From: Prochilodus magdalenae
Lineage: Eukaryota; Chordata; Actinopteri; Characiformes; Prochilodontidae
Direction: 5' to 3'
Length of the DNA: 64,000 nt
Assembly: GCA_024036415.1 (NCBI GenBank)
Contig: JAMWET010000748.1
Location: 95,001 to 159,000, forward strand
Shown here: piece after piece, positions 12,226 through 25,205 of the stretch
How the letters are laid out: each line of letters begins with the position of its first letter
How positions within the stretch are numbered: position 1 is the first letter of the stretch
Program-made: the position numbers and the translations under genes
The notes under the pieces: generated by a model
The model's database searches: none
What the model was told of the DNA's origin: nothing
What the model saw: only the letters and a program-made list of their open reading frames with translations

Positions 12226-14750
12226 TATAGTGCATCATGAGGAACCCTTTGTGTCTTTGCAATGCTATATTTGGATCACATGTCACACTCAGTACCTCCA
12301 GAACTCTGCTGCTGCTGTTATCTATATTGTAAATATGCTAAAGTGACAGGGCTCCCATGTGGCGCATTGGCCCTGTCGTCACATCGTGAGCCATCTGCAG
12401 CTGGGAGTCCAAGAGAGTATTGGCCTTGCTGTCTCTGGCTGGGTAAGATGGTTCTTCCCACATCACTCGATGTTGGCCAGTGCTGGCGTCTGTTAGTTGA
12501 TGTAACAGAATTAGCTGTTAGTGGTCTATTCCAGGCATGCTGAGCTGCCCAGTGATAGTTTTAAAACAGAGATGCTTCAGCTAACTTTCCAAGTCTCAGA
12601 TATAGCATGATGTGATAGATGAAATCTTTAGTTTCTCCGTCTTTGATTGTGCATCATCTAGAAAAAAAACAATTGATACTCATTTAATTCATTTACATAA
12701 TATTACACAGAGGTCTCAACAACTAAATATAATATTTCATTTTTTAGTGTTCATTGTTTCCTCCCCCAGCTCACATTTGTGGAGAAGCATTTAGTTTTAG
12801 GAGTAAGTTCCACACCTCCAAAGTTCAGTTGTAGAAGTTGGCTGCATTTACAACTTTTTACAATCCATGTGATTTTGGTAACACATTCAGCACTTAATAA
12901 TCATAATAGTATTTCTGTAGTTCTCTTATTAGTAGTGGTCCTAAAGCAACTTACTCAGATTTCTTAGATTGGATTGAGGGCTAGAAATCTCATTAAGGTA
13001 TCTGATAAAGAGGGCTAGATTTGAGCTTAGAATTGTTTTTCTCAGTGCATGTGGACCCTTACTCTGATTTCCTTCGGTTTTCTCAGTCCGCACATTTAAC
13101 ATGATAATATTTAACACAGCAATCACAAGATGAATCCTGTCTCAGTGCCAAGACATGCATGATGCTGAGACTACATGCTTGATTAAATAAAGGATTTAAA
13201 TTTTCATGTTCATCTTTTAGATGCTGTATGCGAATACTTTTAACTAAAGTGATTTGTAGTTTTTATTTTGGCATAAAAAATATTTAAAGGTTTTGAAAAT
13301 GGCATTTTTACATCACATCTTTTTTTTTGTGAGCTGCAATGCTGAGATACAAATACTGACGCATGTAGACCTGGAGTTTCCCATTATTTGATTACCCGAG
13401 TGCATGCAAACACATTAAATTAATTACTGACTTAATGTGATTTTCTGCAGTTATAAGTTTTAAAGTGCATGCACATGCACACATGGATGCTGAGATCTGG
13501 AGATGACATGAGCTTCTTTGCTTGACTTGAAAATGCTTTCTTCTGTCGCTGAGGGCTTCCAAAACTCATACACATCCTTTCAGATCCATAACACTGATGT
13601 GTCTTCTTACAGTGGAATATTCATGAAGGCATCTATGATTGATTTTGGTCTATAGCTAAAAACTTGACTGAAATATGCCAGAGTCTGCTATAACAGTAAA
13701 CAAAATATTACATTGTATGGTCTAGTTACAATTAGAATAGCATCACAATAAAACAAAGGCATGCATGCTGGACCCCAGCACTGAACTTTCCTTAGTTAGC
13801 ACGACACATTGCCCCCATATAACCATTTGGCAATAATCCATTTTCTTATTTAAATATCCACCATTAAAGCATCCTACATATGGCACTTTTAACTCATTAG
13901 CTTTGCTGGCTGGAGGCTACAGCTAATTGCACAATGGAGGCCCTTTGAGGATTAGACTGAATGGGTCCTGTACCGTGTGGGCAGGCAGGTAAAATGATGC
14001 TTGCTTTTTTTTTTTTTTTTTTTAGAAAGTTAGGCTCTGAAGGGCAGGTTTGAGATGTACCAACAAATCAGTCCCACAGGGGTGGGCCCCAGAGACACTA
14101 GCCCATCTGGAGGTGAGAATGAGAGTGACTCACCTTATGGTTTCTGCCATAAGGGCACTTCAGGACTCTACTGGAGCTAGGTATATCGCTGGAGCATCGC
14201 TGTGGCCTTTTGCCGTCAGTTAAGGAGCTGTTTTTAACACTGTGTCAGTCTTATTAGATTTGTTTTAGTATGTTCTTTTGCACAACAGTGCACAAACCAT
14301 GCCGTACAAATTGGTCTCTCAGACTGTCATCAACAATCCCCAACATCATGACCATGGGCGGCTGTAATTTTGGTTAACGAAGCCTTTAAACACGGTGTGC
14401 TCGGGTTAATGCGGTATGAACTGATAGTGACTCATATGATGAACTTCTCTCATTATCATGCTGTTTTTTAGGAACGGGGCACGGAACACCGGGAGGCCTT
14501 TTAGTCGCCATGGCAATTGATTTAGCGGCGTGTCTCCGCACTGCGTGTGGAATGATTGGAGAGGGGGAAGTGTGGCGGTGAATAAAATCAGTTATACTCT
14601 GGCGATTTTGCCCAGGATGTGAGGGCTGTGGAGCCACCCAGAGAAGCGTACCCAGATCCAGGCTGGTAAACTGGATTCAGTCACATCAGTGGGTCATCGG
14701 TGCATACCGAGTGGCAAATTGCAGTGTAGCATTGTGCTCATAATGATACA
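12226..14750. other. unique AT-rich intron sequence with a T-run
   Basis: I recognise no gene or dispersed repeat. A 19-base T-run lies at 14005-14023. Confidence 0.6.
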
Positions 14751-14966
14751 TTTACATTTCTGGCATTTAGCTGACGCTCTTATCCAGAGCGACTTACAAG
14801 GTTAATCACATTACAGGTAGGCCAATGTAGTGTTAGGAGTCTTGCCCAAGGACTCTTATTGGTGTAGCACAGCATAGTCACCCAGACCGGGACTCGAACC
14901 CCAGTCTCCCACATGTGGTGGTGGTTACTTGGTGGGTAGTGGTGTTATCCGCTGACCTACACCAAC
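14751..14966 (-). mobile_element. tRNA-derived SINE, minus strand
   Basis: Read on the minus strand it has a tRNA-like head: TTGGTGTAGGTCAGCGGATA as the A-box region and GGGGTTCGAGTCCC as the B box. It ends in CGCTCTGGATAAGAGCGTC and AGCTAAATGCCAGAAATG. The tail resembles V-SINE/L2-type tails. Sister copies lie at 25066, 25514, 28159 and 60383. Confidence 0.8.
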
Positions 14967-15989
14967 CTTGATAATCTGGTAAATTGATGCATACCTGGTG
15001 TTTTAAAACAAATGCAAGCATGCATTTATATGCGAGTGGGTGTTTCCTGTATTAATACCAGCGCTGTCTGACAAGGTCACGCTCCTTAAGATGCATTAAG
15101 CAGATTAAAAAATTCTGTACTGCAGAATAAAGGTCACTTTGGTCAGGCGCTATGTTCATAGAACAATCTTGAAACAAGCTGGGGTTTTTTCGTGCATCTC
15201 AAAATGTTAGCAGAGATTGCCCACTACAGTGGACTGTACAGTGTGGACCGAGACAGAGCTGCTCCTGCATGAATGATTGTCCTCCCATCCTCCATCCCTT
15301 CTCTTTTGTTTCCCCCTCAGGCTTTCCGTACCAACAAGTCCTCCCATCCCCTCACCTGACATTTAAATGCTAACGCCTGTTCAGATCTAAAAAAGCCCCC
15401 ATGACGCTCAGGGTCATTCCCTGCCATGCTGGCTCTGTCCGCCCATCCCCCGTGCAAGAGCTTCGTTCTCTGACTGGCCCTTCAAAGCCACCCCTGTTTC
15501 TGGGTCCTGCTGAGACTGGACTAACCACACACACTAGGGCTGCAGTGGTCAGTCGTCAGAGTCGATTAGTCGCCAGTGATGTAGATTAACGTTTGCTTGA
15601 AAACAAAAGTGCACTATCATATTAATATGAGGAAAATTTATTCTGACAAACTGCAGTACCCTGCAGGAAGTGCAGGGGGCGATATAGTATATATTATTTA
15701 ATCACATCCTAAAATAAGCCATGCTGGAATTTGTTTAGTTAGAGTAAGTAAAAGAATGTACAGGATAATATTACATAAAATCTCTCTTATCTCTTCATAT
15801 TTCTACACAGTTTTTTACACAGCTAAATACATACAGTTTAGCTATAAGTCCTTATGAGAAAGTGTGTCCACTTGGGCAGTTACTTTATACAAGACCAGTC
15901 CTCTATCAGTTTGAGGAGCTTTAATAGTGATGCAACAACGCGTTAGCATTCAGTGGTAGCAAAATCACAATCACAGATCTCCAGGTTTT
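14967..15989. other. unique intron sequence
   Basis: Nothing recognised. Confidence 0.6.
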
Positions 15990-16130
15990 CTACACAGTGG
16001 ACCAGTGAGGTATAACTGTCTAGTAGAGTGGATGATGATTGGACACAGTGTTTAAGAACTCCAGCAGCACTGCTGTGACTTATACCAGCGCAAGAAAGAT
16101 GCTCCACAAGACCTTCTCCACAATCACTGT
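15990..16130. mobile_element. relic of the 5347 fold-back family
   Basis: GTGGACCAGTGAGGTA, GTCTAGTAGAGTGGA and AACTCCAGCAGCACTGCTGTG correspond to the spacer and arm sequences of that family. Confidence 0.6.
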
Positions 16131-16871
16131 AATGTTATAATTGAAAAATAGATTATTGATAAACTATTTAACTAACCAAACAATTAGTGTAGCTTTACCG
16201 CACACGGACATAATACGGTTTAAGGTGTGTAATCAGTGATATGGGTGTTTAACTTGTCGCTCTTATCAGCATTATACTCAAAACCGCAAATCACCAACTT
16301 CATCCTTCAACTGATTGTTGTTCCTTTCCTCCATTGTGGTCTGGGTTGGTTGATGACAACAGGGCTAAGTTGATGTATATAGGCAAAAAGATGCATGAAA
16401 TCTGATCGAAATGTTCAGGTTCATATCACATGTCCACAAATCTGACGTATCCAATCTAGGGCCACATATGACAGTTGTCATGCTAATATCAGATTTGAAA
16501 ACATTAGATTTGATGGCTGGTACTGTGAACGCACCCTTAGACATCATGAGTGTATGTCGATGCACAGTTACAGTAAAGAAGTGCAGGTGTGGTCCTCACT
16601 GTTGCCTTTAGATGTTCTGCAGTGTAACCTACTGTCCATAAACTCCCAAAGTCACATATGATTCATCTCTCCGCGACTTTCTCTCCGGCCTCTCTCTCGG
16701 TTTGATGCTGTGCTCCAATAAGCCCAGCGGAGTCGCCGTCATGTCATCGTCCTGTTACTATGGTGACAAAGAATGAGCTGTTTTCCAGCGTGGTTTACGC
16801 TTCAGTAATATTACACACACTTTTTCCTCTTTCCCTATTCCTTCCACCTTCTCACGCGCGCACACAGACAA
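16131..16871. other. unique intron sequence
   Basis: Nothing recognised. Confidence 0.6.
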
Positions 16872-16876
16872 ACGCA

Positions 16877-16917
<41 letters not shown>
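16872..16917 (+). repeat. (CA)n microsatellite
   Basis: Simple ACAC repeat, with one interruption at its left edge. Confidence 0.95.
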
Positions 16918-16919
<2 letters not shown>

Positions 16920-17277
16920 TATCATACGCATCTTGCTTCCACATACATAATCTGCTGAAAGTATGAAGCTTTTTTTCCTCTCTCCCTCTCCCTCACTCAC
17001 ACATGATACAGCATTATCATTGTGCACTGTTAAGGAAATCCGGCAGTCATAGTCTTGTTCAAAAGTTTGTACACCCCCACTCCAGTTAATTCCATAGAAA
17101 GGCAGTTTTATTTTCGTTATACCAATACAGAGTTGTACAGTATCACAAAACACTTTCGGGGTGCTTCTCCAGTGCAGTAATTTAAAAATAAATAAATAAA
17201 TAAGTAAATACATAAATAAACTAGAAAAGTGCAATTCCTGAAGAAAACACGGGATGGTTGCGCAGCTTGCTTAGTGA

Positions 17278-17586
17278 GGAACAAGGGATGAATAAACGAG
17301 TGCGGGTCAGTATGACTGCAGATTAGTGCTTGGGGACCTGCCCTTAGTGTGTATGTGAAGTTTCGTGCCTTTCAGGTGAAGGAAACAGCCGGGTTTGGTT
17401 TGGGACTATAAAGGAAGAATGAGGGATGAATAAATGACAGATAGAGGAGTGCCGGTCAGTATGGCTGTGGATTAGTGCTTGGGAGGCATTAGTGTGTATG
17501 TGAAGTTTTGCACCTCTCGGGAGAATGAAACAGCCGACTTTAGGTGGGTCCAAAAATGAATGGGACTCTATGGGAGGAACAAGTGA
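17278..17586 (+). repeat. two-copy tandem duplication (about 145 and 165 bp)
   Basis: Two adjacent diverged copies share GGGATGAATAAA, GGTCAGTATG, GATTAGTGCTTGGG, TTAGTGTGTATGTGAAGTTT and GAAACAGCCG. Their boundary is near 17420. Flanking 16918-17277 and 17587-17988 hold no feature I can name, although 17600-17870 may be an older dispersed repeat. Confidence 0.75.
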
Positions 17587-17988
17587 TGCGAAAAGAAAGA
17601 GAAACGGACACTGCATTCCTGCTGCACCCCAAGCCTGTGTATCCGATTTGGTGTCTCTAGGTCGAGCGGAAGAAGGGTAGATTCATTCTCTATGGAAAAG
17701 AAAATTCAGGAAAATTCCTTTCTACTCGGAATACGTGCATCCGATCAAAAAGCTTTATGCAAGCACCTGTCACATCATTATACCGGACAATCTGGAGTTG
17801 GAATGAAGTCGATATCTCAAAAACTATGGGATGAATTAGTTGGCGATGAAACGGCAGAAAAAGAATAATAATATGTGCAACCAAAATAATACTGCCAAGA
17901 AAAAATACATATAAACAATACAATATGTGCGTAGAAACAAACAGGTGTGTGTGGTGTCCTTGAGAAATGGGAGCAAACAGCATTTAGC

Positions 17989-18048
17989 ATATCGTCACTG
18001 TCCAAAGAAAAACAAGTATCTCCAAAATTGGAACTTTACAGTCGACCC
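17989..18048 (+). mobile_element. terminal fragment of the GTCCAAAGAAAAAC MITE
   Basis: ATCGTCACTGTCCAAAGAAA, AACAAGTATCTCC and GGAACTTTACAG match the family end. The rest of the element is missing or replaced. Confidence 0.8.
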
Positions 18049-18231
18049 CCCTGCCCCCCGAGTGGCTAAAAGCGACTGATCCAATTTGAAATGTAACGTC
18101 AAATGGAACCAGACAATTGGAATTCACAAGCATGTTTTTGGGATAATGTCCTGGTGAATCTTTCCCATCCATAAAATATTCCGCCTTACATGTTAAGTAA
18201 TCGTGGTTTGTTACAATACTAGAACTAAGTA

Positions 18232-18900
18232 CACTTCATCATCAATATGGATAGGCTGTGCCCAGCGAGGAAGTGTTGGGATTTCAGGGTGCTGTTGGAA
18301 AGGAAGATAAAGGTTTACCAGGAACAAGTAAATGTTGATACCATTTAGACTGATATGGACCGTCATTCCTATTGATGCTGCATATAGAGATAGGTAGTGT
18401 CCTCCCAGCACGCCATTGTGTCCAGGCCAACCATAGTTTTTTGCTAACTCAACATGGCCAGTTGTCCCTTGGCGACAGAGTTTGTTAAGAGGTTTCCTAA
18501 TCGTGTCCTGTGAGAATCCATCCCATGCCAGCTTGACTTATTCTTCACACAGATGTAAGCAGCATTGTGCGGTAAGAGGTGAATGAAGGTTGTAGTGAAA
18601 CCAGTTGTTCTTGTTGGAAGATGCATGGCAACAACAGTATATCTTGGTGCTGAATTGGTCATCTCGACAAAAGATGCCAGACCGCTGTCACTCCATGGCG
18701 GTCTGGCATGACAGCACGGCAGTCTGTAGCAAAGTAGACATGGTGTTAAGGGCAGTCGCCAAAGCAGTCTGTGTCCTGCATGTTGTACTGCTTTGTGTCG
18801 CCGTCTGCCAATGGTGCTGGCGCTAACAGGATGACTTATGGGGGGCACCACTGTTTGCCGCCACTCAAGCTAGCACTGGCGCCTCTTGGGCCAGTGAGTT
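18232..18900 (-). mobile_element. internally deleted Tc1-like element, copy 2
   Basis: The left terminus is CACTTCATCATCAATA after a TA. Interior landmarks of the family follow on the minus strand: GGAAGATAAAGG, ATCCATCCCATGC and AACAGGATGACTTAT. The right end is lost or too diverged, so the end coordinate is approximate. Confidence 0.7.
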
Positions 18901-20147
18901 AGCAGTCAGCCAACGCTGCCATAGGGAGCAAACAAGGGACGTCCTCTGAATACTCAGGGGTATTGAACACCTGACTGAAATGTGTGTATGAGTTGCTCCA
19001 CCTCCTTCCCGTGTTTGTGTATACCTGTCAGCTTCACCTGCTCTGCTGTGCCAATCTAAAACAGGTCCCTCTCTCATCTAATGTTCATTTAGAGTCTTAT
19101 CTGAGTCCCAGGAAAGGTCATTAGAGCCCACGCCTCATGAGCTGAGCTTGCTAATCTTAATGGGTGTGCTCTGTCAGGGGAGAGGTTTGTGGCTCACTTG
19201 GCTCTGATCACCTCTGAAATACAACGTGTCCCTACGAGTGATGAGGGCAAGCTGTTGTAACCTTCAGATCAGTGCACGGATCCCATTCTGCACTACTGTA
19301 TGTCTAAGGGAGCTTCTACAGTTCTGTGCAAGCCTTTCATTTATTCAGTCTTCAGTTGAAACGAGTTGATAAATCCATACTGCCTCTGAATCACATGCTC
19401 AGGAAGCCAGCTACAGTGACGGGCTCTGATGTAAAGCAAGCCGTGTTAGGGCTGAATTCTATGAAAGGTCTGGGCTGCTGGGGACTGAAAGTGAGATGTT
19501 TGCGTACATGATGCCAGGCAATTCATGGCAGGTCACTGAGCTCACGTTTGGCTCTCAGCATCCAGTGAGAGCGGAAATGAGCACGTTCCAGGTGTTGCTG
19601 ATGTCTGTCCGTCATTCCGAGTCGCTGGTTGATGGGTTATGACAGGGAGATGTTGAGCTTTGTGTACGGTGCTGTGAGGCTGCTCGTCTTTTTGTCAGAT
19701 GACAGCTGCGTTTGTGCCGGGGGAGAGGAACTGCTCTGTGTAGGCTGCTGAAAAATGCCCTTTGTTTTTGCTAGGCTGGTTTTGTGTTTTGTCTTTGTTG
19801 TTTAACCCTTAGAAGTCACAGTCGTCACTGGCAGCAACAAAAAGATGCTGTAATTCTGTTTGTTGTAGCTCACTGAAGCAAACAGCTGAATTTTGGCACA
19901 TATGCAGATATCACGTTTCCACTTTTTATTATAATTGCTTTGGTAGAAAAGGAAAAATATATATTTTTACCAGATTATCCTCACTTTGTATTTGATGATG
20001 TAAAAAAAATAAAAAATAGCAATACAGTCAATGCAGACGGTATATTTAATATAAATGCAAAATAAATGTGATTTAGTTTTCTAGTATGCAAAATTCAGAA
20101 AATAAACATAAATTGTGAAGTCAAATAGCAGGAAATGAATGTAAATA
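18901..20147. other. unique intron sequence
   Basis: I recognise no gene or repeat. It becomes AT-rich from about 19910. Confidence 0.6.
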
Positions 20148-20733
20148 CACTCATCATCAATGAATAGCAGGACTCAGACGGACTTGTGGGATAGCAGTGC
20201 TATTGGGAAGGAAGATAAAGGTTACCAGGAACAGCAATAATGATATAGACTGATATGTGTAATATTTATTGAGCTACACATACAGAAGTCTGCCTCTCAG
20301 TATGGCATCAGGCCGCCATGTTTGCTAACCCAACGTGCCATACATCTTGGCATGGAGTTGTAGAGGTTCCTAATGGTGTCCTGTTATAATCCATCTCATG
20401 CATCTTGAATATTCTCACACAGTTCCTGATTGTGGAGTAGGGCTGGAAGTGGAGTGACACAAGTAGCCCTGCATTGTTCAGCCGTCTGGCAGTGGTGCAG
20501 GCACTAACAAAATGACTCATAGGGCATCACTGCTCACTGACGTGCTCACTGATCAAGGCTGTTGGGTCAGGTACAGTGAAAAGGCCCATCCTTGCTTACG
20601 TCACATGTGCGGCCGAGTGTGAAACTAGAATCATTTGCATGTCTTACAATGTCAATCCCACCCACCAAGTTTCATTCCTGCTGGCTGATACCCTCTGGGT
20701 GCAACTATTTGCGCAACTATTCTTTTTAGTGCA
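20148..20733 (-). mobile_element. internally deleted Tc1-like element, copy 3
   Basis: A TA precedes CACTCATCATCAATGAATAG. The interior has GGAAGGAAGATAAAGGTTAC, TAATCCATCTCATGCATC and TCACACAGTTCCTG. The right end is CCTCTGGGTGCAACTATT. Transposase remnants are on the minus strand and broken. Confidence 0.8.
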
Positions 20734-20934
20734 TAATAATTCACGTACTTATTATCTTATTGTGAAATAAGGCTTCAGCTCTCATTAACGGGATGTTGGT
20801 GAATTGTAAGGGTGGGGGTTCGGAGATGGCCAATGCTACTGAAACATTCCTAGAGGAAGCACTTCGAACATGGGGTGTGCTTAGAACAATATTTGGAAGT
20901 TTGGATTTGAGCAATTTTGCTCTGTATTGTACTA

Positions 20935-20935
<1 letters not shown>

Positions 20936-20973
<38 letters not shown>

Positions 20974-21165
20974 TAATTACCTGGTAACGTTGACCCACTG
21001 CATTATGAGCCTCTGGCCAAAGCTGATGAGTTCTTTCAGCTCCAGTTCCCCAAGAGAATACACACTCACACACAGAACACATCTTGAGAGGCAAAGCTTA
21101 TGTGTGCGTGTATGTGTTTGTGTGTATGTGTGTACACTTGTGTATGTGTGTGTGTGTAGGTTTAA
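20936..21165 (+). repeat. (GT)n tracts
   Basis: There is a pure GT run at 20937-20972 and a second interrupted GT-rich run at about 21100-21165. The sequence between is unique. Confidence 0.9.
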
Positions 21166-21321
21166 ATATATGAGTTTATTAAGGTCAGTGAATGCTCCTG
21201 TTTCATGCAGAATTGACTGCCCTATGAATAACTTCTTTTATTGATTCTAACCTTTCATAGATTACAGATCTCAGCACACAATGGAAGTGATACCATAGAT
21301 CTGTAGAAGTGTTGTGTATAT

Positions 21322-23082
21322 CTGGAGAGAGTGACTAAGAGATGTATGGAGAGTAGGAGAAGTATGGAGAGAGAGTGAGAGAAGTATGGAGAGAGAGTGA
21401 GAGAGGTATGGAGAGAGAGTGAGAGAGGTATGGAGAGAGAGTGAGAGAAGTATGGAGAGAGAGTGAGAGAAGTATGGAGAGAAACTTCTTTTAGAAGATT
21501 GGAGGAGAAGAACCTTTCATAGATGAGAGACAGAGAGATCTCAGAATGGAGGGTGAGAGAAGAATGGAGAGAGAGTGAGAGAAGTATGGAGAGAGAGTGA
21601 GAGAAGAATGGAGAGAGGGTGAGAGAAGAATGGAGAGAGAGTGAGAGAAGTATGGAGAGAGAGTGAGAGAAGAATGGAGAGAGGGTGAGAGAAGAATGGA
21701 GAGAGAGTGAGAGAAGTATGGAGAGAGAGTGAGAGAAGTATGGAGAGAGAGTGAGAGAAGTATGGAGAGAGAGTGAGAGAAGTATGGAGAGAGAGTGAGA
21801 GAAGTATGGAGAGAGAGTGAGAGAAGAATGGAGAGAGAGTGAGAGAAGTATGGAGAGAGAGTGAGAGAAGAATGGAGAGAGAGTGAGAGAAGTATGGAGA
21901 GAGAGTGAGAGAAGTATGGAGAGAACGCTGAGAGAAGAGTGAGAAGAAACGGAGAGAGTGTGAGAGAAGTATGGAGAGAGAGTGAGAGAAGTATGGAGAG
22001 AGAGTGAGAGAAGTATGGAGAGAGAGTGAGAGAAGTATGGAGAGAGAGTAAGAGAAGAATGGGCAGTGAGTAGGAGATGTATGGAGAGAGAGTGAGAGAA
22101 GTAATGGAGGAGGGAGTAAGAGAGAGAGTGAGTAAGAGAAGTATGGAGGAGAAGAGAAGTAGAGAGAAGTATGGAGAGTTTGAGAGAGAGACATGATGGA
22201 TGAGGAGTAAGAGAGAGTGACTGGAGAGAGAGAATAGAGAGTAAGAGAAGGGTCATGACTAAGACATGTATAGAGAGTGAGGGATGTATGGAGAGAGAGT
22301 GAGAGAAGTATGGAGAGAGAGTGAGAGACGAATGGGGAGTGAGTAAGAGATGTATGGAGATTGACTGAGACATGAATGGAGAGTGAGAGAAGTATGGAGA
22401 GAGTGAGAGAAGTATGGAGAGTGACTAAGACATGTATAGAGAGTGAGGGATGTATGGAGAGTGTGACGGATATATGGAGAGAGTGAGGGATGTGAGTTGA
22501 TGGATGTGAGGATGTGAGGCGAAAGTGTGGAGAGTGAGAGCTGTATAGAGAGAGTGAGGAATGTATGGAGTGAGAGTGAGAGAAGTATGGGGAGCGAGTA
22601 AGAGATGTATGGAGAGAGTGAGAGAAGTATGGAGAGAGTGAGAGAAGTATGGAGAGAGTGAGAGAAGTATGGAGAGTGACTAAGACATATATAGAGAGTG
22701 AGGAATGTATGGAGAGAGTGAGGGATGTGAGTTGATGGATGTGAGGATGTGAGGCGAGTGTGGAGTGTGGAGAGTGAGAGCTGTATAGAGAGAATGAGGA
22801 ATGTATGGAGTGAGTGAGGAATGTATGGAGAGAGAGTGAGAGAAGTATGGGGAGCGAGTAAGAGATGTATGGAGAGAGTAAGAGAAGTATGGAGAGTGAC
22901 TAAGACATGTATAGAGAGTGAGGGATGTGAGTTAGAGCAGTAAGGGGAAAGTATGGAGAGAGTGAGGGATGTATGGAGAGTGTGAGAGATGTATGGAGAG
23001 AGTGAGGGATGTGAGTTAGAGCAGTAAGGGGAAAGTGTGGAGAGTGAGAGATGTATAGAGGGAGTGAAAGATGTAGAGAGTG
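21322..23082 (-). repeat. 1.76-kb purine-rich 22-bp minisatellite
   Basis: The unit on the + strand is TATGGAGAGAGAGTGAGAGA followed by AG, 22 bp, very regular at 21370-22060 and more degenerate, with shorter units, at 22060-23082. It contains no stop in any frame of the minus strand. This creates several overlapping minus-strand open frames of 200-400 codons made only of S, L, H, T, P and F. I regard these as artefacts of composition. Confidence 0.95.
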
Positions 23083-23686
23083 GTGGAGCCATGGTTTGAC
23101 AGTGCAGAGGTGAAACATAACCACAGCTATGAGTGTTAATGATGAGATGAAAGCAAGTGGGTGTTGATAGGGCATAAGTGTGTGTGCGCATATACGTGTG
23201 AGGGGGTGTGAGTGTCAGAGTGAGGCTAGCGGGCAGAGACAGCTGTCCAGTTGGAGTGTTGCTGTGGAGCTGGCAGGAGTGTGAGTGTACAGACTCTTGC
23301 AGCCTAATCTGCTCTTTTTCTCCCTCATTTACCACTTGCTGCAGCCCACTGCACACAGCCCCCTCCCCCCTTTCAAACCCACCCCGCTGATCAGCTACAA
23401 CTCTCAGAACCCAACACCACATGTAGGTGAATCCAGAAAACTGGTTACTGACCATGTGCAGTGAGCAGTAGCAGGGCAGGTAATACTGGGCAAACATTGT
23501 CAGTTTGTATTAGGGTTTGGGCTTGGCATCAGACCACACGGCAATGAAGATGATGTCACTGTTATGATTGGTGTATAAATATATTGGGGAAAGAATAAGT
23601 GATATTTCCTTAATTAGCACCATTAACCTTATAAAGGTAACAATTAGTAGGTGTAATTGAACAGTTGATTGATAACAGGATAATAT
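23083..23686. other. unique intron sequence
   Basis: Nothing recognised. Confidence 0.6.
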
Positions 23687-24458
23687 ATATCGCCACTGTC
23701 CAAAGAAAAACGGGTATCTCCAAAATGGCAACTTTACAGGAGAGGTCAAAAACCTCATTTAATCTGAATGGAAGTCAATGGAACCAGACGTCTTTCCAAC
23801 CATTTCTGTTGGTCCATTCTTAATGAAAGTGTATACAGGGGTTGGACAATGACACTGAAACACCTGGTTTTAGACCACAGTCATTTATTAGTATGGTGTA
23901 GGGCCTCCTTTTGCGGCCAATACAGCATCAGTTGGTCTTGGGAATGACATATACTGCGTCCTGCACAGTGGTCAGAGGGAGTTTAAGCCATTCTTCTTGC
24001 AGGATAGTGGCCAGGTCACTACGTGATGCTGGTGGAGGTTCGTCCTTCTTGGTGGTATGCTGACATTACCCTGGATACCGTGGCTCTTGATACATCACAA
24101 AGACTTGCTGTCTTGGTCACAGATGCGCCAGCAAGACGTGCACCAACAATCTGTCCTCTTTTGAACTCTGGTATGTCACCCATAATGCTGTGTGCATTGC
24201 AGTATTTTGAGCAGAACTGTGCTCTTACCTGCTAACTGAACCTTCACACTCTGCTCTTACTGGTGCAATGTGCAATTAATGAAGATTGGCCACCAGGCTG
24301 GTCCAATTGAGCCATGAAACCTCCCACACTAAAATGACAGGTGTTTCAGTTTCATTGTCCAAACCCTGTATAGCATCTCATGTGATCACATGAGGCATAA
24401 AAGTAAAAACCAACAAAAATGAAGATACATGTTTTTCTTTGGACAGCAGTGATATATT
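23687..24458. mobile_element. GTCCAAAGAAAAAC MITE split by a younger insertion
   Basis: The left part (23687-23833) starts ATCGCCACTGTCCAAAGAAA and includes AAAATGGCAACTTTACAGG. The right part (24371-24458) ends ACATGTTTTTCTTTGGACAG and CAGTGATATATT. Without the insert and one TA the length is about 237 bp, the same as the copy at 11987. Confidence 0.85.
23836..24368. mobile_element. 533-bp Tc1/mariner-like non-autonomous element inserted in a MITE
   Basis: The terminal inverted repeats are about 33 bp: CAGGGGTTGGACAATGACAC then TGAAACACCTG on the left, and ACAGGTGTTTCAGTTTCATT then GTCCAAACCCTG on the right. TA flanks each end (23834-23835 and 24369-24370), as expected for a Tc1/mariner insertion. 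No intact transposase is present; the interior has a decayed helix-turn-helix-like frame at best. Confidence 0.9.
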
Positions 24459-25065
24459 AACTCATCAGGTATTGGTTTTGAATGATAGACCTGAAGATTA
24501 TAGTGTTAATCTGTTGAGATATTCTAATAACTCTAAAGGACACACTGAATTTTCATGTTTTGCACTTGAAAGACAGCAAACTCGTGGAATCCTTCCAGAT
24601 TCCAATTAGAGCCTCTGTTTTGGGAGCTCGGTGAAATCATTAGCAGAGAAGAGCTGATAGGCCTTTTAAATGCGGTGACTTAATGAATTATTGGCTCATG
24701 TTTGCAATTCGCTTTGTTGTCCATCGATCACACCAGCAAGGTGACTCGAGAAGTGAGTTCAGGTCCTGTAAATATTCTAGTTTAATTTTAGATATCTAGT
24801 GTTGTTTTAAAGGCCTCAGATCACAGAAACTATTTTTATTAAAAGTTTGATAAATAAGAGTTTGATGTAGCATGTAGCTTACCGTTTACTTCCCAGTGCA
24901 CATGGATACACAACACAGGCTGTTTTAGATTAACTGTTTAGTTTGAATATCATTAAACCAATTTATTTACACATAATCCACCTAATTAACCTTTAGAGCT
25001 TTAGGTTTATCCATTCACACTGAAATAGACCCCTCGTGTCATGCGTCATTCTGTTGTGTATGTAC
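24459..25065. other. unique intron sequence, possible conserved non-coding patch
   Basis: I recognise no repeat. 24570-24740 has balanced composition and homeodomain-like cores (AATGAATTATTGG), so it might be regulatory; this is only a guess. Confidence 0.4.
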
Positions 25066-25205
25066 ATTTCATTTACATTTAGCTGATGCTCTTATCCAGA
25101 GCGACTTACACAGTTATTCGTTTTACAGGGAGGCCTGTGCAGTGTTAGGAGTCTTGCCCAAGGACTCTTGTTGGTGTAGCTCAGCATTTGCTACCTAGAC
25201 TGGTA
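25066..25205 (-). mobile_element. truncated tRNA-derived SINE, minus strand
   Basis: ATTTAGCTGATGCTCTTATC, CAGAGCGACTTACA and GTGTTAGGAGTCTTGCCCAA match the tail half of the family at 14751. The tRNA head is mostly missing. Confidence 0.8.

Noticed and set aside
21255..23497. Overlapping minus-strand open frames of up to 412 codons
   Set aside because: They read through the 22-bp GAGAGT-rich minisatellite. The products contain almost only S, L, H, T, P and F, and alternative frames are equally open.
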